Below are positions 8,696 through 20,026 of a stretch of DNA of 49,457 bases, piece after piece. Under the pieces are notes generated by a model. It saw only the letters and a program-made list of their open reading frames with translations, was not told the DNA's origin and searched no databases. Made by a program: the position numbers and the translations under genes. How positions within the stretch are numbered: the first letter of the stretch is position 1; each line of letters starts with the position of its first letter. The DNA is from Cytobacillus stercorigallinarum (lineage in GTDB: Bacteria > Bacillota > Bacilli > Bacillales > Cytobacillaceae): positions 1 to 49,457 of the forward strand of contig NZ_JACSQT010000017.1 of the NCBI RefSeq assembly GCF_014836495.1. Reading direction: 5' to 3'.

Positions 8696-9550
8696 TTACT
8701 TCACGGGTATTTTACTAAAAAAGTCAATAATGACCTTGTTGAAATCTTCCACCTTTTCCCATTGCGGCCAATGTCCCGCATCGTTAATAACGATTAATTC
8801 ACTGCCAGGTATCATCTCTTGAATGGGCATGGCTTCCTCTACAGTTGAAGTAGGGTCGTGGTCAGTCCATGCTAATAAGGTTGGCACATCAATCTTTCCA
8901 CACCAAGATGAATCCCAGCTATATTTTTTTCTAAATTCTATATCTTGTAAGGCTACAATATGATCAACCGCTTTTTGATAGGATGGTTGTGTATAGATGT
9001 TGTATCGTGCCTCAATAAGTTCATCCGTCACTTGACTCTTATCATACATTAGCCATTCAAGTCGCGTTTTCACATTTTCATAGTTTGCTTCTCGGACCGC
9101 CTTAATCGTGGATTCCTTCAGTTTCTTCATCACTTCAGCCTTGTTGTTGACATTTCCAGGCGTATTTAATACTAAAGCTTTAGCAATGCCAGGGTGATGT
9201 GCGGCAAACCAGGCTGCAACCCATCCGCCTAAGGATTCACCAGATAAATAGACTTCATGCAAATCTAAAGCTTGAATCACTCCTAATAGGTGATCACTAT
9301 AGGCATCAATTCCATATGGGTGATTAGGCTTTTCCGTGTATCCATGCCCAAGCATATCGATACAAATGACACGGAAATGCTCACTCAACCCTCTAATATT
9401 CCGAGCGTAGGCTTCGATATGACCACCAGTACCGTGAAGCAAAATGAGTGGTTCTCCCGTTCCTGCTTCTAGCACTCTCGTTCTTATTCCATTGGCATCC
9501 ACATAATAATTTTTAAAAGCTAAATCGGCTAAATCATTCCAAATTGTCAC
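8696..9550 (-). CDS. Alpha/beta hydrolase, meta-cleavage product (C-C bond) hydrolase
   Basis: A 284-residue alpha/beta-hydrolase resembling MhpC/BphD enzymes that split the ring-fission product into 2-hydroxypentadienoate and a carboxylic acid. The oxyanion HGTGG (39-43), the nucleophile elbow GESLGG with Ser106, the acid near Asp232 (WTDHDPTS) and the catalytic His260 (DAGHWPQWE) form a complete triad. Its place between an extradiol dioxygenase and a hydratase gives the assignment; family membership alone would leave the substrate open. Confidence 0.87.
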   Translation of the reverse strand: MTIWNDLADLAFKNYYVDANGIRTRVLEAGTGEPLILLHGTGGHIEAYARNIRGLSEHFRVICIDMLGHGYTEKPNHPYGIDAYSDHLLGVIQALDLHEVYLSGESLGGWVAAWFAAHHPGIAKALVLNTPGNVNNKAEVMKKLKESTIKAVREANYENVKTRLEWLMYDKSQVTDELIEARYNIYTQPSYQKAVDHIVALQDIEFRKKYSWDSSWCGKIDVPTLLAWTDHDPTSTVEEAMPIQEMIPGSELIVINDAGHWPQWEKVEDFNKVIIDFFSKIPVK

Positions 9551-9580
9551 CTGAACATCCTCCTTTATATAAGAAACGCT

Positions 9581-10516
9581 TTATACTTTATGAAACTTAA
9601 CAACACCCATTCCTGTCACCCATTCTGGGATTGGATCATAACATGCAACCTCTGGTTCAAACTCTTGCAGAATGCCAAGCAACACAAGCCAGTTATGTAT
9701 CTCTTGGCCGCCATTCCCGCCATTTTCTTCGATATAATCTGGAGACCATTGTCTAAGTGCCTGATAATCTTTTTCTCTAATCAATTGTAAAAATTCACGA
9801 TCCCACTCTTCATTGACCGGTCCAGATTTTAAGCTTGTCACACGTGTTTTACGCGTGTTCAAATATTCATCAAGCTCTTCAATCTGTTGACGACCATTAG
9901 TAAGCACTTTAATTAACTCTTGATCCTCAGGCTTTTCACTATCAATCTTCGGAATTGGTACCCAATGAGAAATGCCACCTGATGCAACAATCGCTACTTT
10001 TTTATCGCTTTCCCATGTTTCAATGGCTTTACGAACCACTTCTCCGACTTGGAAACAACGATCCATTGTCGGAAGTGGAGGTGCAGCTGTATTCACAGCA
10101 ATCGGCACAACTGGAATCTTTAAATCATCGTTTAAAAAATGGACTGCTTGCGTGTGACCATGATCCACTTTCATTCTCATTGAGAAAGCAAAGTCCACAT
10201 TATTCGCCAATCCAGTATCAAGAACATGTTTCGCTAATTCTTTCTCAAGGGGAATTTGGTATTCAGGAATTTCCCAATCTCCCCATCCTTCACAGCGGTC
10301 AAGTCCAATTGTGAAGGATGGCATATGATCATAAAAGTAACTATTAAAGTGATCATCCGATATAAGCACAATTACATCTGTTCCCACATCATTGAGCCAT
10401 TGTTTCATATCAGCAACGGTTTGAAGGAAACGTTGTCCTTTTTCACCACCGCCAGCTTCATTTGTCATAATCATTGGACTATGTGACATCGCTACCCCTG
10501 CTACTATTTCAGCCAT
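9581..10516 (-). CDS. Class III (LigB/MhpB-type) extradiol ring-cleavage dioxygenase
   Basis: A 311-residue protocatechuate-4,5-dioxygenase-like enzyme that opens a catechol ring next to the hydroxyl pair with Fe(II) and O2. Likely metal and catalytic sites are visible: GVAMSHSP near residue 11, DDHFNSYFYDHMPSF near 54-68, VDHGHTQAV near 118 and SGGISHW near 181. The pattern DHxNxxFYDxMPxF is especially close to 2,3-dihydroxyphenylpropionate 1,2-dioxygenase MhpB. Followed after 30 bases by the C-C hydrolase, so probably cotranscribed. The native catechol is not determined. Confidence 0.88.
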   Translation of the reverse strand: MAEIVAGVAMSHSPMIMTNEAGGGEKGQRFLQTVADMKQWLNDVGTDVIVLISDDHFNSYFYDHMPSFTIGLDRCEGWGDWEIPEYQIPLEKELAKHVLDTGLANNVDFAFSMRMKVDHGHTQAVHFLNDDLKIPVVPIAVNTAAPPLPTMDRCFQVGEVVRKAIETWESDKKVAIVASGGISHWVPIPKIDSEKPEDQELIKVLTNGRQQIEELDEYLNTRKTRVTSLKSGPVNEEWDREFLQLIREKDYQALRQWSPDYIEENGGNGGQEIHNWLVLLGILQEFEPEVACYDPIPEWVTGMGVVKFHKV

Positions 10517-10554
10517 ATCTCCAACCCCTTATGTTTTACTGTTATTTTCAAATC

Positions 10555-10581
10555 TAGGCAGTCACATTTCAAACCTGCCTA
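10555..10581 (-). terminator. Hairpin between the regulator and extradiol dioxygenase genes
   Basis: TAGGCAG and CTGCCTA form a 7-bp stem directly after the regulator stop codon. The T-run is poor, so this may be a weak terminator or processing hairpin. Confidence 0.4.
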
Positions 10582-12003
10582 TTATTTTTCAAATGGTAGA
10601 TCCCCTAAAATAATACTTGCCTGTAACGCTAAGAAAAGCTGACTACTTGTTTGGAGATCATTGATATCAGCATCTAAAATTTTTCCGATTTTTTGAACAC
10701 GGTACCGTAATCCGCCTAGCGATAAATTCATGACTTTTGCTGTTTTACACATATTTTGGCCATTCTTAATATAGATGTATAGCGTTTTGGTTAATTCTGA
10801 TTCTTTCCCGCGATCATACTCAATTAATTTTGAAAGCATTTTGTTACAAAAATGTCGGATGTCTTCATTTTTCCCTGTGCGGAATAATATCCCCACTGCC
10901 CCCAAATCATCGAAGTACATGATGTCTTTTTGTTGATTACTCACATTCAATGAGATGAGTGCTTCATTGTATAGAATAGGAATATCTTCAAGAGAGGTTG
11001 CTTTTGAACTTATTCCTATTTTAAAAGGGATTTGAGGATATTTCTCTTTGAGATAATGAAGTAATTTCCAGATAAATTCATCGACGTTTATAAACTGCTT
11101 CGAGAACACATCTATAGGTAACAAAGCTGCAATGTTTTGCGCGTCTTCAGAAATAAGAATATTCAGATTACGTTCCATGAAATATCTTGAGAAAACTTCA
11201 ATTAAATTCATTGCACCGATTGGTTCCTTTTCACTCGGATAAAAATCTCCATCCACTTTTAAAACGAGAAATTGATACTCCTTACCTAAATCCACGCCAA
11301 TATGCCTTGCCCTTTTGAACAACACGACAGGATTTAGACGATTATGTATCATGTCTTCTAACAGTCCACCTTTAATGTTTAATCTAAGCTCTGTATCTAA
11401 AATGGACTCCTTGTTGTAGTTACTTACAGACCCAATCAGATGCATTTGTTGCATTTTCAACCAATCAAGTTCAGTGAAAGAAGGCTTAATAAAGGAACAA
11501 TATCCAACCACCTTCCCCTTTGAAATCATTGGTGCTATTAATCTTTTATGTTTATTGGATTGCTCCATTTCGATTAGTTGCTGATTCTCCATAAGATCAT
11601 TCAGTTTAGTCTGCATAGCTCTTTGCTCGTTGTTTTTCACTATGTTTTTTAATTGTTTACTATATTGTTTCGCTAGTTCTGTATCTAAACCGACTGAATA
11701 AAGATAGTTAAATCCTAAATCTTCAAGAATAATAGGGTTATTTGTCAGCTGATAGCAAACATCAGCCAATCGTGCTTCGCCAACGCCATTCAGGAAGTGT
11801 TCAATGGCTTTATTATTAAAATCTACAGCAGCTTGCAAATGATTCTTTTCTGTTAACACTCTATCTAGGCAATTCAAGAGCATTTGTGGTAATCCCGATT
11901 CGAGTTCCTTTTCCGTGTAGTTAAAGTTGCCAAAATGGGAAGACATTTGTACAAACGTCTCTAAAGCTTCAGGATAATGAACCTTATTTTGCAATATACT
12001 CAC
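10582..12003 (-). CDS. PucR family transcriptional regulator
   Basis: A 473-residue regulator with a large N-terminal sensing part, a degenerate GGDEF-like middle (about 225-330) and the C-terminal PucR helix-turn-helix (YIKNGQNMCKTAKVMNLSL then GGLRYRVQKIGKI, about 410-445). Members of this family often activate neighbouring catabolic genes in response to substrate, including purine and aromatic pathways in Gram-positives. It sits in the middle of the cluster on the same strand and is the natural candidate for its control. The start is GTG with a weak ribosome binding site. Confidence 0.83.
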   Translation of the reverse strand: MSILQNKVHYPEALETFVQMSSHFGNFNYTEKELESGLPQMLLNCLDRVLTEKNHLQAAVDFNNKAIEHFLNGVGEARLADVCYQLTNNPIILEDLGFNYLYSVGLDTELAKQYSKQLKNIVKNNEQRAMQTKLNDLMENQQLIEMEQSNKHKRLIAPMISKGKVVGYCSFIKPSFTELDWLKMQQMHLIGSVSNYNKESILDTELRLNIKGGLLEDMIHNRLNPVVLFKRARHIGVDLGKEYQFLVLKVDGDFYPSEKEPIGAMNLIEVFSRYFMERNLNILISEDAQNIAALLPIDVFSKQFINVDEFIWKLLHYLKEKYPQIPFKIGISSKATSLEDIPILYNEALISLNVSNQQKDIMYFDDLGAVGILFRTGKNEDIRHFCNKMLSKLIEYDRGKESELTKTLYIYIKNGQNMCKTAKVMNLSLGGLRYRVQKIGKILDADINDLQTSSQLFLALQASIILGDLPFEK

Positions 12004-12259
12004 CCACTTAAGAAAGTTACTAGTTGAATTAGTTACCTGAAAAATTAGTATTTTAATATTATTCTACTTCCTTTGGAAGTATCTGTCTATTTTGGACCAC
12101 CTTATTAGTAGAGTGGGTGAGCCTGAGCAAAAAACAGATATTGAATAACCCGTAAAACACTTTGTTCCTTCATTTCTATTCTAATAGTCTTGTAACTTAG
12201 CTGAGTCGAGTATTCTTGTTGAAAAACCTAACCATTGATCCCCTTATTTGCACGCCAAT

Positions 12260-13165
<906 letters not shown>

Positions 13166-13525
13166 TCACCCATCCACTACTTTGCTCTTACTTTGTTCTG
13201 CTTCAAAGTATCCATCCTCAAATGCCACGAATACATCCTCTCCCTCAACCTTTACCGGATACTTCTTCAAAGGTTTCCAAGGCGGAGCCATCTTTACTGC
13301 CCCCGTGTGAGCGCAGAACTTCCCCATGTGCAAAGAACAAACGATGACATCTCCATCTAAATAACCGCCCTCTGACAATGACCATTTGGCATGAGAACAG
13401 CGATCCTGTGTGGCAAGTACTTTACCATTCACATTAAACACCGCTACTGCCGTATCTCCTTCAACTACTTTTAATCCTTCATCATCTGGTAAATCAGACA
13501 ACGTGCAAACCTTTGTATATTTCAT
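13166..13525 (-). CDS. Rieske [2Fe-2S] ferredoxin of the ring-hydroxylating dioxygenase
   Basis: A 119-residue Rieske ferredoxin that passes electrons to the terminal oxygenase. In the reading from the ATG at 13534 the cluster ligands are Cys46, His48, Cys66 and His69 (CSH...CSLH). The second ATG, at 13525, is preferred because the AAGGGG site runs directly into the first one. It lies downstream of the oxygenase subunits and is separated from them by a palindromic repeat-like stretch. No ferredoxin reductase gene is in the window. Confidence 0.9.
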   Translation of the reverse strand: MKYTKVCTLSDLPDDEGLKVVEGDTAVAVFNVNGKVLATQDRCSHAKWSLSEGGYLDGDVIVCSLHMGKFCAHTGAVKMAPPWKPLKKYPVKVEGEDVFVAFEDGYFEAEQSKSKVVDG

Positions 13526-13557
13526 TCCACACATCCCCTTCCCCTGTTCATCATGTT

Positions 13558-13632
13558 TTTAGAAAAGCGCAAGGCGCCCGCCTATTGGCTTATGACCTCG
13601 ACCCGATGGCGCCTGGAGCTAGATATGAAAAC
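13558..13632. repeat. REP-like GC-rich interspersed element
   Basis: A 75-base island beginning AGAAAAGCGCAAGGCGCC and ending GGCGCCTGGAGCTAGA. It is clearly richer in GC than its flanks, has GGCGCC at both ends, and lies between two genes of one operon. It resembles short repeated elements common between genes in Bacillaceae. No second copy was found in this window, so the repeat nature is inferred from memory of the family. Confidence 0.5.
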
Positions 13633-13663
13633 CCATTTTAAAAATTTTATACTTTCTTATATG

Positions 13664-14230
13664 TCAAAAAAAGACAGATAAGTTATTTGACAAAAGTGTA
13701 CTCTGATCGATTAAGATTGTTCGACGGGCAATTTTAAAACCCAATCCACCCTCTGAACGTCTCAGCACATCCCTGCGCTCTCCTGGAAAAATATCCGCCT
13801 GATTTTCTGAGCGATTACGATACACGATAAAGGATGACACGACTTCATACGTGTTCGGCTCCTCCGTCTCGTTAATTATCACATTGGAAATGAGATGCCT
13901 TGTGCGCGAGACTGGATTCTCTGCCCAGTTCACTCCTGAGACTCTCGCTCGAATACGTCCGCGCATCGTTTCATAAGTATCGTCGTAATGCCCACCTTGT
14001 CCTATAGCAGTATACTCCTGAGACATCTCTCTACCTAAACGGTTCATGCGAATCGGCATCCAATAATGAATATCTTTTTCCATTAACTCTAACCATGCCT
14101 CAAACTCCGAGTGGTCTAGCAGCTGTGCTTCCTTGTAATAAAACTGTTCAATTTCATGCTGTAGTTCCAAACTCGGGCTTTTGTCTGCCCATTTAAACGG
14201 TTTAACTAGTTCTGCTACTTCCATCCTCAT
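13664..14230 (-). CDS. Aromatic-ring-hydroxylating dioxygenase, beta subunit
   Basis: A 188-residue small subunit of the scytalone dehydratase/NTF2-like fold, with a structural role in the alpha3beta3 oxygenase. Typical features are [20 protein letters not shown] near residue 30, [10 protein letters not shown] near 55 and the C-terminal [13 protein letters not shown] second ATG two codons in is also well spaced from AAGGAGGGTGA. It follows the alpha subunit by 25 bases. Confidence 0.9.
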   Translation of the reverse strand: MRMEVAELVKPFKWADKSPSLELQHEIEQFYYKEAQLLDHSEFEAWLELMEKDIHYWMPIRMNRLGREMSQEYTAIGQGGHYDDTYETMRGRIRARVSGVNWAENPVSRTRHLISNVIINETEEPNTYEVVSSFIVYRNRSENQADIFPGERRDVLRRSEGGLGFKIARRTILIDQSTLLSNNLSVFF

Positions 14231-14255
14231 TCACCCTCCTTTATATTACTAACCT

Positions 14256-16173
<1,918 letters not shown>

Positions 16174-16180
16174 TATAGAA

Positions 16181-16223
16181 AAAATAGCAGTACATCCCAG
16201 ATTAAGGGGATTGTACTACTATT
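16181..16223 (-). terminator. Intrinsic terminator after the 186-residue hypothetical gene
   Basis: ATAGTAGTACAATCCCC pairs with GGGATGTACTGCTAT, with small bulges, and is followed on the minus strand by TTTTTT. Confidence 0.75.
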
Positions 16224-16287
16224 TCCAACATTTTTAGTATGTTATTGTATTACAAGCTTTAAACAAAAGTAGTAATAAATGCAAACA

Positions 16288-16848
16288 TTATTTGTCATAT
16301 TCTAAACACCATAAAATACCATCATTTATTAGATATTCTTTTTCATTTGAATCTGTATTTCTAATTTCAAGTAGCTTTGAAAGCATTAATTCCTTTTCTG
16401 TTTCTGATAGCGTCTCAAGCTCATCTTCTAACCAAACAGTACAAGAGTAATATGGAGTAAACTCTTTGGAAAGGTTCTCTAACCAAGATGGCTTCTTTAC
16501 TTCATCCGGACATCTTATAAAACGTGTTTTATATTCATTAATTTGATTTTCAATCACAATCATTATTTGAGATTCGAAAATATTATCTTCGTGTATATGC
16601 AGTCTAATATAAAAATGTTCCATATTATAAACATTCGCATACTCTTTCCATGAGTCAAAAATATTTATGAAAGTTATAGTGATTTTTTTCTTATACCAAT
16701 CTGGTATCTTGTCTAAATCTTGAAAGTTAAACATTTTTAAATAATCAACATATTGATTTTGCAATATAGGAAAATTAAATATTTTATTTTCTTTTTCTAG
16801 ATTCTCTATCTGTTTAATTCTTCTTTTCCAACCTCTAATTTTTTTCAA
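16288..16848 (-). CDS. Hypothetical protein
   Basis: A 186-residue, Lys- and Glu-rich, Trp-containing soluble protein with no signal peptide or membrane segment. I do not recognise the family. It starts with TTG close behind GGTGG and ends before a good terminator, so it is probably a real single gene. The size, acidity and the setting beside remnants of possible secreted-toxin loci would fit an immunity protein, but nothing in the sequence shows this. Confidence 0.55.
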   Translation of the reverse strand: MKKIRGWKRRIKQIENLEKENKIFNFPILQNQYVDYLKMFNFQDLDKIPDWYKKKITITFINIFDSWKEYANVYNMEHFYIRLHIHEDNIFESQIMIVIENQINEYKTRFIRCPDEVKKPSWLENLSKEFTPYYSCTVWLEDELETLSETEKELMLSKLLEIRNTDSNEKEYLINDGILWCLEYDK

Positions 16849-17236
16849 AATCCACCACTCTCCAAAAGGAACTATGGCAGTTAGATGCCGTAGCTCGGCA
16901 TTAAAATTATTTATCCTGAAAAATCAGCAAAAATTTCATTGATTTTCTTTTGATTCTGCTCCAAAGGTATTAAATACGCTCCGAGTCCTTTTACAGATTA
17001 AACGATTTAATCACTGCCTATATTTATTATCTTATTACAACATATTAACGCGGTAATTTATTGGATTTTTATATAAAACAGGCTGTCGAGACTTTTTCGA
17101 CAGCCTGACAGCATAGAATTTGCTGAAATAGCAAGGTCTATACTGTATTTTAAGAATGATAAGTGAACTGCATATTCCGACTAATTAATGGATAGAGAGT
17201 TATTCTTCACAAATATCATCGATAAGAAAAAAATCA
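16849..17236. other. Intergenic stretch with one terminator
   Basis: No gene seen. It holds the hairpin at 17080-17108 and otherwise AT-rich sequence. Confidence 0.5.
17080..17108 (-). terminator. Intrinsic terminator
   Basis: CAGGCTGTCGA and TCGACAGCCTG form a perfect 11-bp stem with a 7-base loop, followed on the minus strand by TTTTATA, downstream of the DUF5381-like gene. Confidence 0.75.
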
Positions 17237-17794
17237 TTAATCCATTCTCTCTGTTTTCCGCTCGTATTTTACTACTCTTTGCAATTTATCTAAATTCACC
17301 TTACGATCCCAAGCTTTTTTTGCATTTTCCATAAAATAAGGATAAAGATATTGATCAACGACCAACTGATACTCCAAATCATCAAGTAAATTATACGTAC
17401 GGATTTTTATCGTTTCATTATCAAAAGTTTCAATCACAATATCATTAATCAAATTCAGTGGATTTCTTACTAAGTCTACATTCTGGATGTTTTTGATCTC
17501 AATGCTAGCAACTTTCGACTTAATCGTCCCATTTTCACCTTTAACAATCGTGAAAAGGACCTTTCCTGGTTTTAAACCCGGAAGTGACCAAAGCGTTATA
17601 TAAAGGAAAAAAGGCGTAAAAATGAGGCCACTACCAAGGTAGAATAAAGAATAATCAGACTCAAACTTCAACCCCTGTATAATCAAGAAAGAACAGGCAA
17701 ATAAAAAACCTACAGTCGCTAGCATTAACCAACCGTACATGAACTTTGAACCTTTAATGTGAATAGTATTCTCTTCTTTCTTCAAGTTTAACAA
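17237..17794 (-). CDS. Membrane protein, DUF5381 (YfjD-like)
   Basis: A 185-residue protein with two N-terminal membrane segments (about 18-40 and 47-70) followed by a soluble beta-rich domain. From memory it resembles the DUF5381/YfjD family of Bacillus, often found near WXG100/LXG secretion genes. The start is TTG with GGGAGG eight bases upstream; the preceding fragment stops just before this site, so the two were probably cotranscribed. Confidence 0.6.
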   Translation of the reverse strand: MLNLKKEENTIHIKGSKFMYGWLMLATVGFLFACSFLIIQGLKFESDYSLFYLGSGLIFTPFFLYITLWSLPGLKPGKVLFTIVKGENGTIKSKVASIEIKNIQNVDLVRNPLNLINDIVIETFDNETIKIRTYNLLDDLEYQLVVDQYLYPYFMENAKKAWDRKVNLDKLQRVVKYERKTERMD

Positions 17795-17808
17795 GTTATG
17801 TACCTCCC

Positions 17809-18054
17809 TTAGACTGTAGAAACATTGTTGGTAAATAATAATTTATTTATAGATGCCTCATTAGCTCTTTTAATACTCAAATCATCATTGTTCTCCCGTG
17901 TAATTAGCCAACATTCCTCATTTCCTGGTACTATAAAATACAGAGAAATTAGGTCAGGGTTTTTTTCTGAGTTATACATTAAGCTTACTAAACTATCCAT
18001 TTTCCCGTTTCTTTTTGAAAGATCCTCTAAAAATTGAATGATGTTATTAGACTC
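17809..18054 (-). pseudogene. Truncated reading frame upstream of the YfjD-like gene
   Basis: The frame is open from a TGA at 18055 and encodes about 80 residues, including QFLEDLSKRNGKMDSLVSL and LYFIVPGNEECWLI, but no good start codon lies at its head: the only ATG is at 18000 without a clear ribosome binding site. It looks like the C-terminal part of a larger protein whose front is lost. The stop sits right before the next gene's ribosome binding site. Confidence 0.4.
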
Positions 18055-18539
18055 TCACTTTTTACTTTTCAGAATGCCTTTGAAATAAGTAAGGAATCAA
18101 ATTTTCTCCTGGCTTCCCCAGACCATGTCCTTGTATTTATATGTATACTTTGCATTAGTGTTACTTCATTAATTTTAACTCCTCAAAAGATTCCTAAAAC
18201 AACCTTGTTAGTGCTCTCACTTTATCTGAATTCTCTTTTTCACCTCATCAATTATTCAATGAATTATCTCTCATTATCACAATTACCATTTAGTGAAATA
18301 ATTCCCTTTTTAATTATATAAATATTACTATAATTACTAAGTTCCTTCAACATATGAAAATAAAACTATCTTGTGAATACCTAGTATTTCTACTTAATCC
18401 AAATATTATATTAAAATTCATCCTTCTTTTTGAATTGATAACATTATCGGTACAAGAGCATTTACTGAAGAACAGGAGCAATCTTTTAGACAAATGGCAT
18501 TCAAAGAATTTGTTATGAAGATTAAGTAAGGTGTGAAAA
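18055..18539. other. Decayed region with gene-end fragments
   Basis: No intact gene. Minus-strand frames between 18055 and 18320 are full of stops, and a plus-strand tail ending at 18528 (FTEEQEQSFRQMAFKEFVM) looks like the last residues of a lost gene. A hydrophobic plus-strand frame at 18034-18321 has no ribosome binding site. Confidence 0.4.
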
Positions 18540-18776
18540 ATGAAAAAAGTGCGTTTGCTCTTTAACTGCATTGTAAATAATCTTATGGACAATCTTTATT
18601 TCGATAGGGACTTTAGGTCTAGTTGAACTTAATATCTCTACTTCCAGCGTTCAAAAGATGTTAGCACTAACACTTTAACTAACCTCTCTAATAATAAAAC
18701 ATATTCAACTATAGAAAGAGCATGAAAATTAGGAGAAATATCACAGATTGTTAAAGTTAAAAAACTAGAAAAGTAG
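18540..18776 (+). pseudogene. Frameshifted small membrane-anchored protein
   Basis: An ATG behind AAGGTG opens a frame MKKVRLLFNCIV that breaks after 12 codons. A shifted frame continues as a hydrophobic segment (LWTIFISIGTLGLVELNI), and a third carries on to a stop at 18776 with one internal TGA. Together they give one N-terminal membrane anchor and a short outer part, so this is a recently decayed small gene. Confidence 0.5.
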
Positions 18777-18865
18777 TAAAACAATGTAAAAAAAAAGAAA
18801 ACAAATGAAAAAAATATGATATAATTCCTTGTGTAATTAGTATCACAATCTAGGGGGAAAATGGT

Positions 18866-19450
18866 TTGAAAAAGTTTTTTAAATTTGGCTGTTTAGGGTT
18901 TATTGGTTTGATTGTACTAATCATAGTTATTGCTGTGGTAGGTGGAGGCGATGACGAACCAGCTTCAACAGGTGCAGATTCCAACACATCAGATAATGCG
19001 AAATCAAATGATAAACCTAAAGAAGAAAAGAAAGAAGAACCGAAGCTTGCTGCTATTGGTGAGACTTTAAAAGTCGGCGATGTTGAATTTACTGTAAACG
19101 ATAAAACAACAAGTGATAATGTCGGTGGTGAATTCGGACAAAACGCTCAAGCTACATACTTAATTCTGGATGTAACAGTTACAAATAAAGGGAACGAAGC
19201 AATTACAGTTGATAGTAATTTCTTCAAATTAATGTCTGGAGAAAAAACGTTTGAATCAGATACAACTGCGGGTGTCTTTGCAAATGAACAGGCAGACTTC
19301 TTCCTTTCACAAGTAAACCCTGATTTATCATTAACAGGAAAAGTTGTTTTCGATTTAACCGAAGAAGTAATTAATTCAGAAGATTTACTCCTGAATGTAC
19401 AAACTGGAATTTTTGGTACTGAACAGGGACAAATTAATATTGCTGATTAA
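18866..19450 (+). CDS. DUF4352 domain protein, membrane-anchored, extracellular
   Basis: A 194-residue protein with one N-terminal hydrophobic segment (about 7-28), a Lys/Glu-rich linker (35-60) and a C-terminal Ig-like DUF4352 domain (about 63-190) with the usual ATYLILDVTVTNKGNEAITVD. Such proteins are exposed on the cell surface; a role in sensing or envelope stress is possible but not shown. The Cys at position 9 precedes the hydrophobic stretch, so a lipobox is unlikely. The start is TTG with AGGGGG eight bases upstream. Confidence 0.8.
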   Translation: MKKFFKFGCLGFIGLIVLIIVIAVVGGGDDEPASTGADSNTSDNAKSNDKPKEEKKEEPKLAAIGETLKVGDVEFTVNDKTTSDNVGGEFGQNAQATYLILDVTVTNKGNEAITVDSNFFKLMSGEKTFESDTTAGVFANEQADFFLSQVNPDLSLTGKVVFDLTEEVINSEDLLLNVQTGIFGTEQGQINIAD

Positions 19451-19465
19451 TAGCTAAGAAAATAA

Positions 19466-19496
19466 CAGCCCCTCTCATTTGAGAAGGGTTTTTTGT
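19466..19496 (+). terminator. Intrinsic terminator of the DUF4352 gene
   Basis: CCCCTCTC pairs with GAGAAGGG around ATTT, with one bulge, followed by TTTTTTGTTTT. Confidence 0.75.
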
Positions 19497-19970
19497 TTTC
19501 AAAAGTACTTTTAACATACAAAGAGAACTATTATGTAAAAAGGAATGCGTTTTGGCATTTCTTGAAGACCTTGCGTTTTACACACCGTGAAAGACCTTCC
19601 CGAATGAAAGTAAAAACGAGTGCTTGCAAACTTGCTTTCAGTATTTCGGTTCTGTTCAATCGTTCCTATTAAACAATCGCACCCTTATCTTTGAAGAAGA
19701 GATTAACATTCATCCCTTACTAGTCGTGTAGATGTCACTTGAAGGTACTAAAAAAGAGAGATACACCTCAACGCAAGCGAAGGGAGAGGGATGTGGAATT
19801 ATGTTAGAAGGTGGCATGACTGTGCCAAACAGTTTAACAGGCTTACACAATGACATAGATTAGTCCCATAGCCTGACTGAATAAAAAGACCAACTAGAAA
19901 GCTTGTGGCTTTGTGTAAGTTGTACTAAAATGACTCGCTTACTTTGCTTAACGAGTTGAAATTAACATGA
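19497..19970. other. Intergenic stretch, no gene recognised
   Basis: About 470 bases without a credible frame; the longest start (ATG at 19801) gives 21 codons. The local mix of short palindromes could be remains of a mobile element, but I cannot name one. Confidence 0.4.
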
Positions 19971-20001
19971 AAAGGACTTGAAGAATATCCAAGTCCTTTA
20001 A
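19971..20001 (-). terminator. Intrinsic terminator of the sigma/anti-sigma operon
   Basis: AAAGGACTTG pairs with CAAGTCCTTT, followed on the minus strand by TTTTCAT, downstream of the anti-sigma gene. Confidence 0.75.
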
Positions 20002-20026
20002 GATTTGTAAAGTGTTTGGCTTATAT

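Noticed and set aside
18034..18321. Hydrophobic 95-codon plus-strand frame
   Set aside because: No ribosome binding site; hydrophobicity is explained by T-rich sequence in a decayed region.
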